Positions 39,968 to 52,311 of a stretch of 64,000 nt of DNA are shown piece after piece. The DNA comes from Prochlorococcus marinus str. MIT 9515 (GTDB taxonomy: Bacteria; Cyanobacteriota; Cyanobacteriia; PCC-6307; Cyanobiaceae): positions 496,001-560,000 of the forward strand of contig NC_008817.1 in NCBI RefSeq assembly GCF_000015665.1. Reading direction: 5' to 3'. Within the stretch, counting starts at the first letter, position 1; every line of letters begins with the position of its first letter. Under the pieces are notes generated by a model, which made no database searches, had not been told where the DNA came from, and worked only from the letters and a program-made list of their open reading frames with translations. A program made the translations under genes and the position numbers.

Positions 39968-40975
39968 ATGCCAAGACGTTATCTTCTAGATTTTGAAAAA
40001 CCTCTTGTGGAGCTTGAGAAGCAAATCGAGCAAATTAGAGAATTAGCTAGAGATTCAGAAGTAGATGTTAGTCAACAGTTATTACAACTAGAAACACTTG
40101 CCACAAGAAGAAGAGAGGAGATTTTTAGATCTCTCACCCCAGCTCAAAAAATTCAAGTAGCCAGACATCCACAAAGACCAAGTACTTTAGATTTCATTCA
40201 AATGTTTTGTGATGATTGGATCGAACTTCACGGCGACAGAAATGGAGGAGATGATATGGCTCTAATCGGAGGTTTAGGTTCGGTCAATAATCAACCTGTG
40301 CTTTTATTGGGCCATCAGAAAGGTAGAGATACAAAAGAAAATGTAGTTAGAAACTTTGGCATGGCAAAACCAGGAGGTTATAGAAAAGCTTTAAGGTTAA
40401 TGCAGCATGCTGACAGATTCTCATTGCCTATTCTTTCTTTTATTGATACTCCGGGGGCATATGCAGGCCTTTCTGCTGAAGAACAAGGTCAAGGTGAAGC
40501 TATAGCTAGAAATCTAAGAGAAATGTTTGGTTTTAAAGTCCCAATAATTGCTACTATTATCGGTGAAGGCGGTTCTGGAGGTGCTCTTGGAATCGGAGTG
40601 GCTGATAGATTGCTGATGTTTGAACATAGTGTTTATACGGTTGCCAGCCCCGAAGCTTGTGCCTCAATACTTTGGAGAGATGCTGCAAAAGCTCCTGAAG
40701 CTGCAACCGCATTAAAAATCACTGGTAAAGATCTTCTTGAATTAGGGGTAATAGATGAAGTTTTATCAGAGCCCGCAGGAGGTAATAACTGGGCCCCTAT
40801 AGAGGCTGGGAATACTCTTAAAGCTTCAATTGAGAGGCATCTTAGTGAATTATTGAAAATGAGTAAAGAGGAACTTTTAGAACAAAGATATTCAAAATTC
40901 AGAGTTTTAGGGAAATTTATTGAATCAAGTAGTGTTGAAGAAATTAAGGAAGAATTCACTCAAAAAAAAGAATAA
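39968..40975 (+). CDS. accA: Acetyl-CoA carboxylase carboxyltransferase, alpha subunit
   Basis: A 335-residue subunit of the enzyme producing malonyl-CoA for fatty acid synthesis. [68 protein letters not shown] and [14 protein letters not shown] are hallmarks. It is joined to aar (three bases) and the short-chain dehydrogenase (one base). accD is not in the window. Confidence 0.97.
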   Translation: MPRRYLLDFEKPLVELEKQIEQIRELARDSEVDVSQQLLQLETLATRRREEIFRSLTPAQKIQVARHPQRPSTLDFIQMFCDDWIELHGDRNGGDDMALIGGLGSVNNQPVLLLGHQKGRDTKENVVRNFGMAKPGGYRKALRLMQHADRFSLPILSFIDTPGAYAGLSAEEQGQGEAIARNLREMFGFKVPIIATIIGEGGSGGALGIGVADRLLMFEHSVYTVASPEACASILWRDAAKAPEAATALKITGKDLLELGVIDEVLSEPAGGNNWAPIEAGNTLKASIERHLSELLKMSKEELLEQRYSKFRVLGKFIESSSVEEIKEEFTQKKE

Positions 40976-40976
40976 A

Positions 40977-41684
40977 TTGAAATTAGCATTTATTACAGGA
41001 GCATCAAAAGGTATTGGAAGATCTACCGCAATTACTTTCGCAAATGCTGGATGGGATTTAATTTTACTTTCAAGAGATTTAGAGATGATGGAAACATTAA
41101 GAGATGAACTATCAGAAACGAAGTCAAGAATCAATCTTGTGAAGTGTGATTTATCCAATTCAAATGAAATAGAAAGTTCTGTCAAAGAATCTATAAAAAA
41201 ATATGGCTGCCCTTCCGTTCTCATAAATAACGCAGGAGCTGCTTTTAATGGGAATTTAATAGAAACGTCATTACAAAAATGGCAGGAAATAATTCAAATT
41301 AATCTGACAAGTATTTTTCAACTTTGTAGTTTAATTGTGCCAAAAATGCGGAAAAATGGCGGTTTGATTATTAATGTTAGTAGCCATGCTTCTTATAATC
41401 CTTTTCCACAATGGGGCCCTTACTGTGTTTCAAAATCTGCTCTTGCAATGTTTACTAAATGTTTAAGAGAGGAGGAAAGATCTAATTCAATTAGAGCATG
41501 TACAATTACTTTGGGTTCAGTGAATACACCACTATGGGACTCGGAATCAATCAATTCAGATTTCGATAGAACAGCGATGCTTTCCTCAACTAAAGTCTCT
41601 GATACGATTCTATATATCGCTGAGCAACCTGAATCACAATTAATAGAAGATCTAACTCTTATGCCTGCAGGAGGCGCTTTTTAA
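40977..41684 (+). CDS. Short-chain dehydrogenase/reductase
   Basis: A 235-residue Rossmann-fold oxidoreductase. The TTG at 40977, one base after accA, gives MKLAFITGASKGIGRST with the cofactor loop in its normal position. NNAGAAFNG, the catalytic Ser in INVSSHAS and YCVSKSA with the catalytic Tyr and Lys are in place. FabG-like reduction of a fatty acyl chain is suggested by the position after aar-accA, but the substrate is not known. A longer frame overlapping accA is unlikely. Confidence 0.88.
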   Translation: MKLAFITGASKGIGRSTAITFANAGWDLILLSRDLEMMETLRDELSETKSRINLVKCDLSNSNEIESSVKESIKKYGCPSVLINNAGAAFNGNLIETSLQKWQEIIQINLTSIFQLCSLIVPKMRKNGGLIINVSSHASYNPFPQWGPYCVSKSALAMFTKCLREEERSNSIRACTITLGSVNTPLWDSESINSDFDRTAMLSSTKVSDTILYIAEQPESQLIEDLTLMPAGGAF

Positions 41685-41837
41685 ATCGAAGACCAGGATT
41701 TAAAATGTTCTTAAAGTGATCTTTTATTAGTCTAAATACACCCTAATGAACATTGAGATGTGATATAGTGTTTAGGCAATTTAACTAAAAGTAGATAAAG
41801 TAATTAAGTTTGCAGACTATTTTCTGATAACATTTCT

Positions 41838-42584
41838 ATGACCTCTACAGTACCTAACGATAATCTTAAGGAGAATTTAGGCGATCAAATAAGCAATAAA
41901 TTAGTTTCTGAAATAATCAGAAATAGAATTAAGGTTAATAAAAAAAGATTCCATGCTAACGACAACATCTCAGATTTCATAAATCCAGGAGAATTAGATA
42001 TTCTACAAAAGGAGGTGGCCTCAAAAGTTAAGGATTTATTAAAGTCTTTAGTAATTGATATTGATAATGATCATAACTCTCAAGAGACTGCTGAAAGAGT
42101 CGCAAAAATGTATTTGAAAGAAGTTTTTAAAGGTCGTTATCAAAAAAGACCTGATGTCACTGACTTCCCTAATGCAAAGAAATTAGATGAGATATACACT
42201 CTTGGTCCAATAAGTGTACGCTCTGCTTGTTCTCATCATATGGTGCCTATTATTGGTGATTGCTGGATTGGGATTAAGCCTGGAGATAAAGTTATAGGAA
42301 TTTCAAAATTTTCTAGAGTTGCTGATTGGGTTTTTTCTAGACCACATATTCAAGAGGAAGCTGTCATGATTCTTGCAGATGAAATTGAACGTTTATGTGA
42401 ACCAAAAGGTTTAGCAATTCTTGTTAAAGCTAAACATTATTGCATGTGTTGGAGGGGAGTAAAGGAACCTAATACAAGTATGATTAATTCCATTGTAAGA
42501 GGGGACTTTAGACATGATATAAGCCTAAAACAGGAATTCTTTGAGTTAGTTAAACAACAACCAAATGCGTTATCTTGTTATTAG
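41838..42584 (+). CDS. folE: GTP cyclohydrolase I
   Basis: A 248-residue enzyme opening the folate (and pterin) pathway from GTP. TAERVAKMYLKEVFKG, SVRSACSHHMVPIIGDCWIG with zinc Cys and His, FSRVADWVFSRPHIQEEA, and HYCMCWRGVKEP with the second zinc Cys are all present. A roughly 45-residue N-terminal extension precedes the catalytic fold. It converges on trpF; a 7-bp inverted repeat lies at their junction. Confidence 0.95.
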   Translation: MTSTVPNDNLKENLGDQISNKLVSEIIRNRIKVNKKRFHANDNISDFINPGELDILQKEVASKVKDLLKSLVIDIDNDHNSQETAERVAKMYLKEVFKGRYQKRPDVTDFPNAKKLDEIYTLGPISVRSACSHHMVPIIGDCWIGIKPGDKVIGISKFSRVADWVFSRPHIQEEAVMILADEIERLCEPKGLAILVKAKHYCMCWRGVKEPNTSMINSIVRGDFRHDISLKQEFFELVKQQPNALSCY

Positions 42585-42639
42585 ATTAGCGAGAAGTTAT
42601 TTTTTATAGTTGTTTGATATTAATTATTTAAGAAATAGA

Positions 42640-43293
42640 TTATTTATTTATTTCTCTAATTATATTTTTTGTTTTTTCTAAATCTTTTATTCCTGGAGAG
42701 ATCTCGACGCTACTTGAAATATCAATCCCATTTGGTTTTATCTTTTTTAAAATCTCATATATCCATTCTTTAGAGACACCTCCAGCAAGCCACCATGGTT
42801 TACTAAAACTTAATTCCTCTAAATAACTTTTTTCTATTCTCTTACCAGAACCTCCATATGTTTCTTTATTCCATGAATCTAAAAGTATTGCGTCTACAAA
42901 TTTTTCATAGATTTTGATTTTTTCAATATCTTTTTTATTTTTTATCCTAAACGCTTTCCAAATACCAATGTTCGGAATTTTTTGCCTTAATTGTTGACAG
43001 TAATCGACATCCTCATCTCCATGAAGTTGAATTATAGTTTCGTTTGGCTCTCCTAAGAAATTTTTAATAATTGATTCAATAGGGCTATTCTTTACTACCG
43101 AAACTCTCTCAATATTTGGATATAAAATTTTTAAAGTTTTGAAGATTTCTTTTTTTTTTTCTGGGGAAATATATCTTGGAGATTCATTAACAGAAATAAT
43201 ACCTATCGCATTAGTTCCTAATTCAGCTATTTGAACAGCTTGATCAATAGATGTTATTCCGCAAATTTTAACTAAAGTTTTGGTCTTAGGCAT
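42640..43293 (-). CDS. trpF: Phosphoribosylanthranilate isomerase
   Basis: A 217-residue TIM barrel of tryptophan synthesis. VKICGIT with the catalytic Cys, QLHGDED, LLDSWNKETYGGSGKR carrying the catalytic Asp, WWLAGGV and GIDISSSVEISPGIKD are present. The gene stands alone; other trp genes are not near. It is divergent from the S2P-like gene. Confidence 0.94.
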   Translation of the reverse strand: MPKTKTLVKICGITSIDQAVQIAELGTNAIGIISVNESPRYISPEKKKEIFKTLKILYPNIERVSVVKNSPIESIIKNFLGEPNETIIQLHGDEDVDYCQQLRQKIPNIGIWKAFRIKNKKDIEKIKIYEKFVDAILLDSWNKETYGGSGKRIEKSYLEELSFSKPWWLAGGVSKEWIYEILKKIKPNGIDISSSVEISPGIKDLEKTKNIIREINK

Positions 43294-43348
43294 ATCTTTA
43301 TCATATATGTAGAATTAATATTATTTGTAAATATAAAGGAGATCTTTT

Positions 43349-44572
43349 TTGAGAAGTTTGCAAATTTTTAAAATATGGGGAATCCCCTTTAAAATCCATC
43401 CATATTGGTTTGCAATTCTTTTTTTATTTTCATGGAGCATTACTAATCAAGTTAATTTAACTTCTAGCGAAATTTATAATATCAAGGAAGCTTGGTTAAT
43501 TGGTTTTTTAACCTCTTTTTTCTTATTGACGACTATTATATTTCACGAGGTCTTTCATACTTTTGTTTCGCTAAATCATGGAGTAAAAATAAAAAAAATT
43601 ACTTTTTATTTCCTAGGGGCTATTTTGCAAATAGATAAGGAGTGCCAAACAGCTTTAGGTAATATAAAAATTGCTATTGTAAGGCCTTTCTTATGTCTCT
43701 TTACTGCTTTAATTCTTCTTTTAATAAGTTATCTAAGTAAATCTAATGAACATATATTCACAAATATAGTTAACAGACTTGCCATATTAAATCTTTTTCT
43801 AGCTTTTCTAAACTTGATACCGGTAGGTTCTTTAGATGGAGGTAATTTGTTGAAGAGTATTATTTGGTATTTTTCAGGGAGTAAAAATAAAGGAAGGAAT
43901 TTTTTAAATAAATTTACTTTAGTATTATCAACTTTATTTTTTTTATCAGGCATTGCAATTTTATTTGGTCTAAATTTTTACTATGGATTATTAATATCTT
44001 TTTTAGGTTTATTCGGTATTAATTCATCAAAATCTGAAAGTCAATTTTTTAGAATTGAGAATATTCTCAAATTCAGTAAAGTTTCTGATCTTAAATTTAA
44101 GCCATTAAGAAAAATTGAATTCGATTCAAATTTTGTCGAGTTAAATAATGTTGTCAAAAATAAAAAAGATAATCAAGATAAATATTTATTTCTGACTAAT
44201 AGTGGTAGATGGGATGGCTTTGTTGAGGAAAAGATTTTAAAAGATGTTTCAGTAAAAAAATGGAAGCATACTCTTGTTGGAGAATTTAAGAAGCCAATTA
44301 AAAATTTTATTAGTATAAGAGGTAGTACTGAATTATGGAGAGCCATTGAAAAACTAGAAAGTACTAATGAAGGGTTCTTACTAGTACTAAATTCTGCTGA
44401 ATTACCTTTAGGAATTATTGACAGAAACAAAATTGGTTATTTTGTCTTTAGTAAATTAGGAGTTGAATTACCTTACAATCTAATTAGTAAATTCAATAAT
44501 AAGAATCAGTATCCTTTAGGAATTGAATTTCCTAAAATCATCAATTTAATGAAACAGAAAGGAGATATTTAG
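43349..44572 (+). CDS. Site-2-protease-like membrane metalloprotease (M50 family)
   Basis: A 407-residue membrane protein from a TTG start. HEVFH (66-70) in a hydrophobic segment is the zinc motif, and NLIPVGSLDGG (Asp163) supplies the third ligand, the normal S2P layout. About six hydrophobic segments are followed by a soluble C-terminal part (about 220-400) with two CBS-like repeats (FVELNNVVKNKK and STELWRAIEKLESTNEGFLLVL). Such proteases cleave anti-sigma factors or other membrane proteins; the target is unknown. Confidence 0.88.
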   Translation: MRSLQIFKIWGIPFKIHPYWFAILFLFSWSITNQVNLTSSEIYNIKEAWLIGFLTSFFLLTTIIFHEVFHTFVSLNHGVKIKKITFYFLGAILQIDKECQTALGNIKIAIVRPFLCLFTALILLLISYLSKSNEHIFTNIVNRLAILNLFLAFLNLIPVGSLDGGNLLKSIIWYFSGSKNKGRNFLNKFTLVLSTLFFLSGIAILFGLNFYYGLLISFLGLFGINSSKSESQFFRIENILKFSKVSDLKFKPLRKIEFDSNFVELNNVVKNKKDNQDKYLFLTNSGRWDGFVEEKILKDVSVKKWKHTLVGEFKKPIKNFISIRGSTELWRAIEKLESTNEGFLLVLNSAELPLGIIDRNKIGYFVFSKLGVELPYNLISKFNNKNQYPLGIEFPKIINLMKQKGDI

Positions 44573-44582
44573 TTAATTCAAG

Positions 44583-45290
44583 TCATAATAATTTTTTTAT
44601 ATCACTTTTTTTTAAGAGGATTTTTTCGATTTTTAAATTTGTTTTGGATTCTAAAAATGATTTCATTAGATATTTTATTATTTCCTCATTAGTAAGATTC
44701 AAATCAATCTTTGTAGGAGGCTCTTCTCCAAATATTTTGAACCATAATTCTCTTGGGGGGTTGAGTTGAATTTCACCATGCTGAAGAAATGCTCCTTTCT
44801 TTCGGTATTGGGCGCTTCCTATACGTTTAAATCCATATTGATCAACTAAATCAGATATGTAAGAAGATCCAAAGCAGTTTTCTTTTATAGTTGATTTTCT
44901 TAAATTACCTCTTTCTAAACCTAAACCTAATTCATTAAAACTTTTAATTAACCAGTTATTTACAAGCTCATAACTGAAGCTCTTGTAAGAGGACTTTTTA
45001 AATGTTAAAGCGTATGTTATTCCTCCAGAATGAAGGACGGCTCCGCCTCCTGAGGGTCTTCGCACGATTTTTATGATTCCATCTTTGAATAGCTTTTCCC
45101 AATGAGGCGGAATTATTTTTTGATGATAACCAAGAGAAATCCAATCTCCCTCCCAATAATAAAACCTTAATGTAAAAAGAATTTCAACTTTAGAAATAGT
45201 TTTTTCTAGAAAATGCAAATCCAGAGCCATTTGTTCAACTCCAGTTAATTTCATTGTTGGAATAATTAAAGCTTGATTATCTATTCTCAA
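44583..45290 (-). CDS. Lipoate/octanoate protein ligase-like protein
   Basis: A 235-residue BPL/LplA-fold protein. RRPSGGGAVLH is the family's lipoyl-AMP-binding loop, ITYAL the following strand, and GSAQYRKKGAFLQHGEIQLN holds the conserved Lys. It most resembles the LipM-like group that moves octanoyl or lipoyl groups onto the lipoyl domains of pyruvate dehydrogenase. The TTG start at 45290 includes an ALIIPTMKLTGVEQMALD block typical of this group; an ATG at 45254 gives a shorter version. Confidence 0.8.
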   Translation of the reverse strand: MRIDNQALIIPTMKLTGVEQMALDLHFLEKTISKVEILFTLRFYYWEGDWISLGYHQKIIPPHWEKLFKDGIIKIVRRPSGGGAVLHSGGITYALTFKKSSYKSFSYELVNNWLIKSFNELGLGLERGNLRKSTIKENCFGSSYISDLVDQYGFKRIGSAQYRKKGAFLQHGEIQLNPPRELWFKIFGEEPPTKIDLNLTNEEIIKYLMKSFLESKTNLKIEKILLKKSDIKKLL

Positions 45291-45387
45291 AATTATTTTT
45301 TAATTTAATTACGTAACAGCAATTTGTAATAGTCTATCAATTTTTCGCTTTTGGGTAGAGAATATAGAAAATAAATGTGTATTTATT

Positions 45388-45492
45388 ATGGAACCATCTC
45401 AATCAATCAATTTAATTATCCTTGGTCTAATTGTAGTAATGCATGCAGGAGTATTAGCTTTAAGGCTTGGCATAAGTTTAGCTAGAATTTAA
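45388..45492 (+). CDS. psaM: Photosystem I reaction centre subunit XII (PsaM)
   Basis: A 34-residue protein made almost entirely of one transmembrane helix: [17 protein letters not shown], then [17 protein letters not shown] to the end. The pattern (short polar start, one helix ending LALRLGIS) fits PsaM, a small PSI subunit near the trimer interface. The gene is followed by a strong hairpin and T-tract at 45504-45545. Confidence 0.85.
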
Positions 45493-45503
45493 AATTAATT
45501 TTG

Positions 45504-45545
45504 AGTCCTAATAACTTTATGTTATTAATAAAATAGGACTTTTTT
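45504..45545 (+). terminator. Rho-independent terminator after psaM
   Basis: AGTCCTA (45504-45510) pairs exactly with TAGGACT (45534-45540), with an inner ATAAC/GTTAT pair, and is followed at once by TTTTT. It begins 12 bases after the psaM stop. It would separate psaM from the following unknown gene. Confidence 0.75.
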
Positions 45546-45575
45546 ACTAGGTCTTTTAAAAATTCTTAAAAAAAT

Positions 45576-45923
45576 TTGTCTAGAAATTATTATAAAAGCA
45601 TAGCTACAGATAAAAGATCTTTAGCATCTGCCATTGAAAAAAATTATAAAGATCAAGAAGATTTTGTAAGTTCTGTTTTTTTGGGGTTAAAAGTTTGTTT
45701 TACTCTTTTAGCTATGGTTAGTTTAATAAAAATTGGATATAGCTCAAAAATTAGATTAACTAGATTGAGGGAGATTAAAGATTCTTATTTATATGAAAAA
45801 TCAAGGTTTGATGTTTTAAGTCGTAGATTTGATGATTTAATCTCATTTGAAGGCGAGCAAAGATTTATGAAGGATCAAGAGCAAATGATTTCTAGAGACA
45901 TAATCAGAGTAATATGGCGTTGA
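45576..45923 (+). CDS. Small membrane-associated protein, unknown
   Basis: A 115-residue protein from a TTG start, with one hydrophobic segment (about 34-50, FLGLKVCFTLLAMVSLI) and a charged helical C-terminal half (RLTRLREIKDSYLYEKSRFDVLSRRFDD). The shape resembles a membrane-anchored coiled coil. It sits between psaM and por on the same strand; a role in photosynthetic membranes is suggested only by position. The family is not recognised. Confidence 0.6.
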   Translation: MSRNYYKSIATDKRSLASAIEKNYKDQEDFVSSVFLGLKVCFTLLAMVSLIKIGYSSKIRLTRLREIKDSYLYEKSRFDVLSRRFDDLISFEGEQRFMKDQEQMISRDIIRVIWR

Positions 45924-45979
45924 TAAGTATGATTATAAAGTCATTCAATTATCGAATTTTTAATTAATTTTCTTAGCTA

Positions 45980-46984
45980 GTGGGTAATAGTACTAAAGGC
46001 CTTGTTTTAATAACAGGAACAACATCAGGAGTAGGATTAAACACCCTAAAACCTTTATTGAGATTTGGATGGGAAGTTATAGCAGTTAATCGCTCAAATA
46101 AAAGAGCAATAGAAATAGCTCACCAATCCTTGACAGATTCCGAAATGAAAAATATGCATTTTATAGAAATTGATTTATCTGATTTAGATGATGTAAGAAA
46201 TGGTTGTGACGAAATATTGAAAAAATTTAAAAAACCTATAAATTCGATGATTTGCAATGCTGCAGTTTATAAACCAAGATTACGGAAGCCTGAAAGGTCT
46301 GCCCAAGGGTTTGAAAATTCTATGGCAGTTAATCATTTTGGACATTTTCTCATGATAAATCTTCTCATAGATAAGATTTTGTCTTCTGAGAACGAAATTT
46401 ATTTAAATGGTAAAGTTACTAAATTCAAACCAAGAATAACAGTATTAGGAACTGTCACTGCAAATTATTCAGAACTAGGTGGAAGAATTCCGATACCTGC
46501 CCCAGCTAATCTTGGAAATTTATCAGGTTTTAAAAATGGATTTTTAGCTCCAATTAGCATGGCTAATGGGAAAAAATTCAAACCGGGGAAAGCCTATAAA
46601 GATAGTAAACTTTGCAACATGATTACGGTACAAGAATTATCAAAAAAATATTCCAATGAAAGAATAATTATTAATTCTCTTTATCCTGGATGTGTCGCAG
46701 ATACAAAACTTTTTAGAAATACCCCTTGGATTTTTAGATTTTTGTTTCCAATCTTTCAGAAATTTATCACAAAAGGATATGTCTCTCAAAGATTAGCGGG
46801 AGAAAGGGTCGCGCAAGTAGCTACTTTTAAAAAATATGCTAAACCAGCAGTTCATTGGAGTTGGGGAAATCGTCAAAAGTCGGGAAGAAAAGCCTTTTCT
46901 CAAAAATTGTCAAAAAGAATAATAGATTCTGACATTTCAAAACAAACTTATGAATTAACTAGAAAATTAGTTGGTTTGAATTAG
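45980..46984 (+). CDS. por: Light-dependent protochlorophyllide oxidoreductase
   Basis: A 334-residue SDR enzyme that reduces protochlorophyllide to chlorophyllide in light. TGTTSGVG (12-19) is the NADPH loop, ICNAAVY follows, and AYKDSKLCN provides the catalytic Tyr and Lys plus the Cys that is characteristic of LPOR. The gene uses GTG at 45980. It converges with the dark-operative genes (chlL ends five bases away), so the organism can make chlorophyll by both routes. Confidence 0.95.
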   Translation: MGNSTKGLVLITGTTSGVGLNTLKPLLRFGWEVIAVNRSNKRAIEIAHQSLTDSEMKNMHFIEIDLSDLDDVRNGCDEILKKFKKPINSMICNAAVYKPRLRKPERSAQGFENSMAVNHFGHFLMINLLIDKILSSENEIYLNGKVTKFKPRITVLGTVTANYSELGGRIPIPAPANLGNLSGFKNGFLAPISMANGKKFKPGKAYKDSKLCNMITVQELSKKYSNERIIINSLYPGCVADTKLFRNTPWIFRFLFPIFQKFITKGYVSQRLAGERVAQVATFKKYAKPAVHWSWGNRQKSGRKAFSQKLSKRIIDSDISKQTYELTRKLVGLN

Positions 46985-46989
46985 GGTAG

Positions 46990-47889
<900 letters not shown>

Positions 47890-48068
47890 TTAACGCTTTA
47901 ATATATATATTCTTGCAGGTATATGGTTCTTGAAATGTATTTCTCAACAAATAGTTATTTATTATGATTAAAGATACAAGATATATGTTTATAACTAGAT
48001 AATTTGGATTTATTAATTATATTATGAGTCTAAATACTCATGCTTAGATGATAGTTTATTTGTAGGCG

Positions 48069-49649
48069 CTAGCTGAAATATGCTTTTGCATCGTAAAGGG
48101 TCTCGTCGCTAATTTCAGGAAGACCTTTTGAAAGAGCGTATTTCTCGGTATTAGATTTAACTTTACCTCTTACAAAAAATGGAACTTTTGTAAGTTCTGC
48201 TCTCCCTGATTCTGTCCAAAGAACACCTCCATTCTTTTTGAGGGTGTCATTCTTTAGACCATGTTCATCTTCAATATTATCGAGCCCTTTTGTAGCAGTA
48301 TGACCAAGATGACTTTGATGGCCATCAACGAATTCAAAATCATGTTTAAACATATCGATAAGATGTTCTTCAAGACCCATCATTAAAGGATGAACCCAGT
48401 CGTCAAAAATTACATTTGCTCCTTCCCATCCCATTTGGGGGCTATATCTAGCAGGAACATCTTGAACATGCATTGGAGTACTTATTACTGAGCATGGTAT
48501 ACCAAGTCTTTTTGCGCTGTGCCTTTCCATTTGAGTCCCTAAAACTAATTCAGGGGATGCTTTTTTCATCGCGTCTTCCACCTCTAGGTAGCTGTTAGTA
48601 ATGAGTGCTTCTATATTTAAATCCTTAGCTGCAGCTCTAACTTGCCTTGCCATTTCTCTGCTGTAAGTCCCCAAACCCACAACTTCAAATCCTAGTTCAT
48701 CCTTGGCAATTTTGGCTGCTGCAATAGCATGAGTCCCGTCACCAAAGATAAAAACCCTTTTTCCTGTCAAGTAGTTTGAATCAATTGATTTTGAATACCA
48801 TGGTAATTTTGACTTGTGCTCTAGTTCCTCTTTATTTGTTAAGGGAAGGCCAAGTTTATCATGTACTTCATTAATAAAATTAATTGTATTTTTTATACCA
48901 ATTGGAATAGTTGTGGTAAATTCCATTCCACATTTACGCTTAAGCCATTCACAAGAAGTCTCTGCAATTTCTTGATATAGACAAATATTAATATCAGCAT
49001 CTATTAGTCTTTTAATGTCATCTGGACTTGAACCCAGTGGTGCAACAACATTAGTATCAATACCTTGCTCTGAAAGTATACGTTGAATCTCAATAACATC
49101 ATCTCTGCATCTAAATCCTAATAATGTAGGACCTAATATATTTACTTTAGGTCTTCGACCTAAAGACTTCCATCTTTGAGGATTAATATTATTAATTTCA
49201 TTCGTCTTATCGTTCAAAAGAGTTCTAATTATTTGATAAAAGGTTTCTGAAGCTCCCCAGTTTTCTTTTTTGCTATAAGCGGGCAGTTCAAGGTTAACTA
49301 TTGGAATATTAAAACCCATACCCTTAGCAAGAGCTCCTGGTTGATCTTGTATTAATTCAGCAGTACAGCTTTCACCTATTAAAAGAGTTTTTGGTTTAAA
49401 TCTTTCTACTGCCTCAGAAATATTTCTTTTAACTAATTCCGCTGTATCTCCTCCTAAATCTCTGGCTTGAAATGTTGTATAAGTTACAGGTGGTCTTTTA
49501 CCTCTTCTCTCAATCATAGTGAAAAGAAGATCTGCATAAGTATCACCTTGAGGAGCATGGAGAACATAATGAATTTCTTTCATTGATGATGCCACTCTCA
49601 TGGCACCTACGTGAGGAGGTCCTTCATATGTCCAAAGAGTTAATTCCAT
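48069..49649 (-). CDS. chlB: Dark-operative protochlorophyllide reductase subunit ChlB
   Basis: A 526-residue catalytic subunit related to nitrogenase NifK. The opening [35 protein letters not shown] and [20 protein letters not shown] are ChlB hallmarks; the Asp ligand of the unusual 4Fe-4S cluster lies in the early part. The long C-terminal tail ends in a chlB-specific domain. Three bases separate it from chlN, so the two are surely co-transcribed. Confidence 0.97.
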   Translation of the reverse strand: MELTLWTYEGPPHVGAMRVASSMKEIHYVLHAPQGDTYADLLFTMIERRGKRPPVTYTTFQARDLGGDTAELVKRNISEAVERFKPKTLLIGESCTAELIQDQPGALAKGMGFNIPIVNLELPAYSKKENWGASETFYQIIRTLLNDKTNEINNINPQRWKSLGRRPKVNILGPTLLGFRCRDDVIEIQRILSEQGIDTNVVAPLGSSPDDIKRLIDADINICLYQEIAETSCEWLKRKCGMEFTTTIPIGIKNTINFINEVHDKLGLPLTNKEELEHKSKLPWYSKSIDSNYLTGKRVFIFGDGTHAIAAAKIAKDELGFEVVGLGTYSREMARQVRAAAKDLNIEALITNSYLEVEDAMKKASPELVLGTQMERHSAKRLGIPCSVISTPMHVQDVPARYSPQMGWEGANVIFDDWVHPLMMGLEEHLIDMFKHDFEFVDGHQSHLGHTATKGLDNIEDEHGLKNDTLKKNGGVLWTESGRAELTKVPFFVRGKVKSNTEKYALSKGLPEISDETLYDAKAYFS

Positions 49650-49652
49650 AAT

Positions 49653-50924
<1,272 letters not shown>

Positions 50925-51065
50925 TCATTCTTCAAGCTTGCATAAACTTTTGGTTTTAAGCATTAATTGATAAGTTCTCTTACAAAATGTATACATTTAA
51001 AAAACTTATATGAATGTTTTAAAACTTTAATAAGAATAATAAAACTAATTCTTTTTATTAAAATT

Positions 51066-51434
51066 TCAGTTCCTGTAATAAGAGCTTCCTTGGCCTATTT
51101 TAGATAATTTCCATACATTTCTAGCAATTTTGGTGGCTAATAATCCACCTCTTTCTATCTTTGATTTACCAGGCTTTGCACCCATTAAAATTGAAACTTC
51201 AGTAGTTGAAAGAGGTGCACCTGTGTTAATTGCTAATTCCGTTAACTCTAATCTGTCTCTAAGCTTTTTAACATTTATTTGATCTGGTTTCGTATCTACT
51301 AACCAACTAAATGAGGGATCTTTTTGAGATAACTTTTGCATTAAACTTAAGCTTACTAATCCGAGGGTTTGATCAGGGCTTAATTCATTTTTAGAGGAAG
51401 AAGAATCTGGTTCTTTTTTTTGAGAAGTTACCAT
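51066..51434 (-). CDS. Conserved unknown protein next to the carboxysome region
   Basis: A 122-residue basic protein. The first 20 residues are polar; the core (SPDQTLGLVSLSLMQKLSQKD, then LELTELAINTGAPLSTTEVSILMG) reads as a helix-turn-helix-like bundle, followed by a Lys- and Arg-rich end with KIARNVWKLSKI. It lies between chlN and csoS1D and is divergent from csoS1D with a 97-base gap. A regulatory or nucleic-acid-binding role is a guess from composition; the family is not recognised. Confidence 0.6.
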   Translation of the reverse strand: MVTSQKKEPDSSSSKNELSPDQTLGLVSLSLMQKLSQKDPSFSWLVDTKPDQINVKKLRDRLELTELAINTGAPLSTTEVSILMGAKPGKSKIERGGLLATKIARNVWKLSKIGQGSSYYRN

Positions 51435-51531
51435 AGAATTACATATCTTTAATTTGAAGTTATCGGTTTGTGCGAAGCATGCAAGTTAATTTAATAGAAA
51501 AAAAGAACCTTAATCCGTTATAGTCTCCTGA

Positions 51532-52302
51532 ATGGAACCAACTTCTAGCCTAAATAGAGGAGAATCAAAAAAAGGAAGCTCTCTTGTAACGGGGTCTGAA
51601 GTTCAATCTCAGGCCAATGGAGCAAGTTGTTTTATTACAACTGACTCTGAAAAGTCATTAGTTTCTAGACAAGCAAGTCAAGTTGAGCAAATAGAACTAA
51701 GGACGTATGTCTTTTTAGACTCCCTTCAACCTCAGTTATCCGCATATATGGGAACTGTAAGTAGAGGCTTTTTACCAATACCTGGCGATTCTTGCTTATG
51801 GATGGAGGTGTCTCCAGGAATGGCCGTTCATAGAGTTACTGATATTGCTTTAAAAGCAAGCAATGTAAGACTAGGCCAAATGATTGTTGAAAGAGCCTTT
51901 GGTTCTTTAGCTCTTTATCACAAGGACCAAAGTACGGTTTTGCATTCAGGAGATGTAGTTTTAGATGCGATTGGTAGTGAAGTAAGGAAAAGAACAAAAC
52001 CATCTACAAGCTGGACAGAAGTTATCCGTGCAATTACTCCAGACCATGCAGTTTTAATAAATAGGCAAAACAGAAGTGGATCTATGATTCAATCTGGAAT
52101 GAGCATGTTTATTTTGGAGACTGAACCCGCAGGATATGTACTGAAGGCTGCTAATGAAGCTGAAAAATCTTCAAATATAACTATCGTTGATGTAAAGGCT
52201 GTCGGAGCTTTTGGAAGGTTAACTCTTGCAGGGAAAGAGGGAGATGTCGAGGAGGCTGCAGCAGCTGCAATAAGAGCTATCGAGCAAATATCAAATAATT
52301 AA
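51532..52302 (+). CDS. csoS1D: Carboxysome shell protein CsoS1D (tandem BMC pore protein)
   Basis: A 256-residue protein with a polar start of about 50 residues and two BMC-fold halves, ELRTYVFLDSLQPQLSAYMGT onward and then WTEVIRAITPDHAVLINRQNRSG to the end with VDVKAVGAFGRLTLAGKEGDVEEAA. CsoS1D forms trimers with a large gated pore and is thought to let larger metabolites such as RuBP pass the carboxysome shell. It precedes the main cso operon by about 0.9 kb, with the NTP pyrophosphatase gene between them on the other strand. Confidence 0.92.
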   Translation: MEPTSSLNRGESKKGSSLVTGSEVQSQANGASCFITTDSEKSLVSRQASQVEQIELRTYVFLDSLQPQLSAYMGTVSRGFLPIPGDSCLWMEVSPGMAVHRVTDIALKASNVRLGQMIVERAFGSLALYHKDQSTVLHSGDVVLDAIGSEVRKRTKPSTSWTEVIRAITPDHAVLINRQNRSGSMIQSGMSMFILETEPAGYVLKAANEAEKSSNITIVDVKAVGAFGRLTLAGKEGDVEEAAAAAIRAIEQISNN

Positions 52303-52311
52303 ATAGGTTTT

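Noticed and set aside
40920-40976. Short-chain dehydrogenase start inside accA
   Set aside because: It would add a Lys-rich stretch before the nucleotide-binding strand. TTG 40977 puts the fold at its normal position, one base after the accA stop.
42631-42655. AGAAATA/TATTTCT inverted repeat at the folE-trpF junction
   Set aside because: The stem is AT-rich and overlaps the trpF stop; it is too weak to call a bidirectional terminator.
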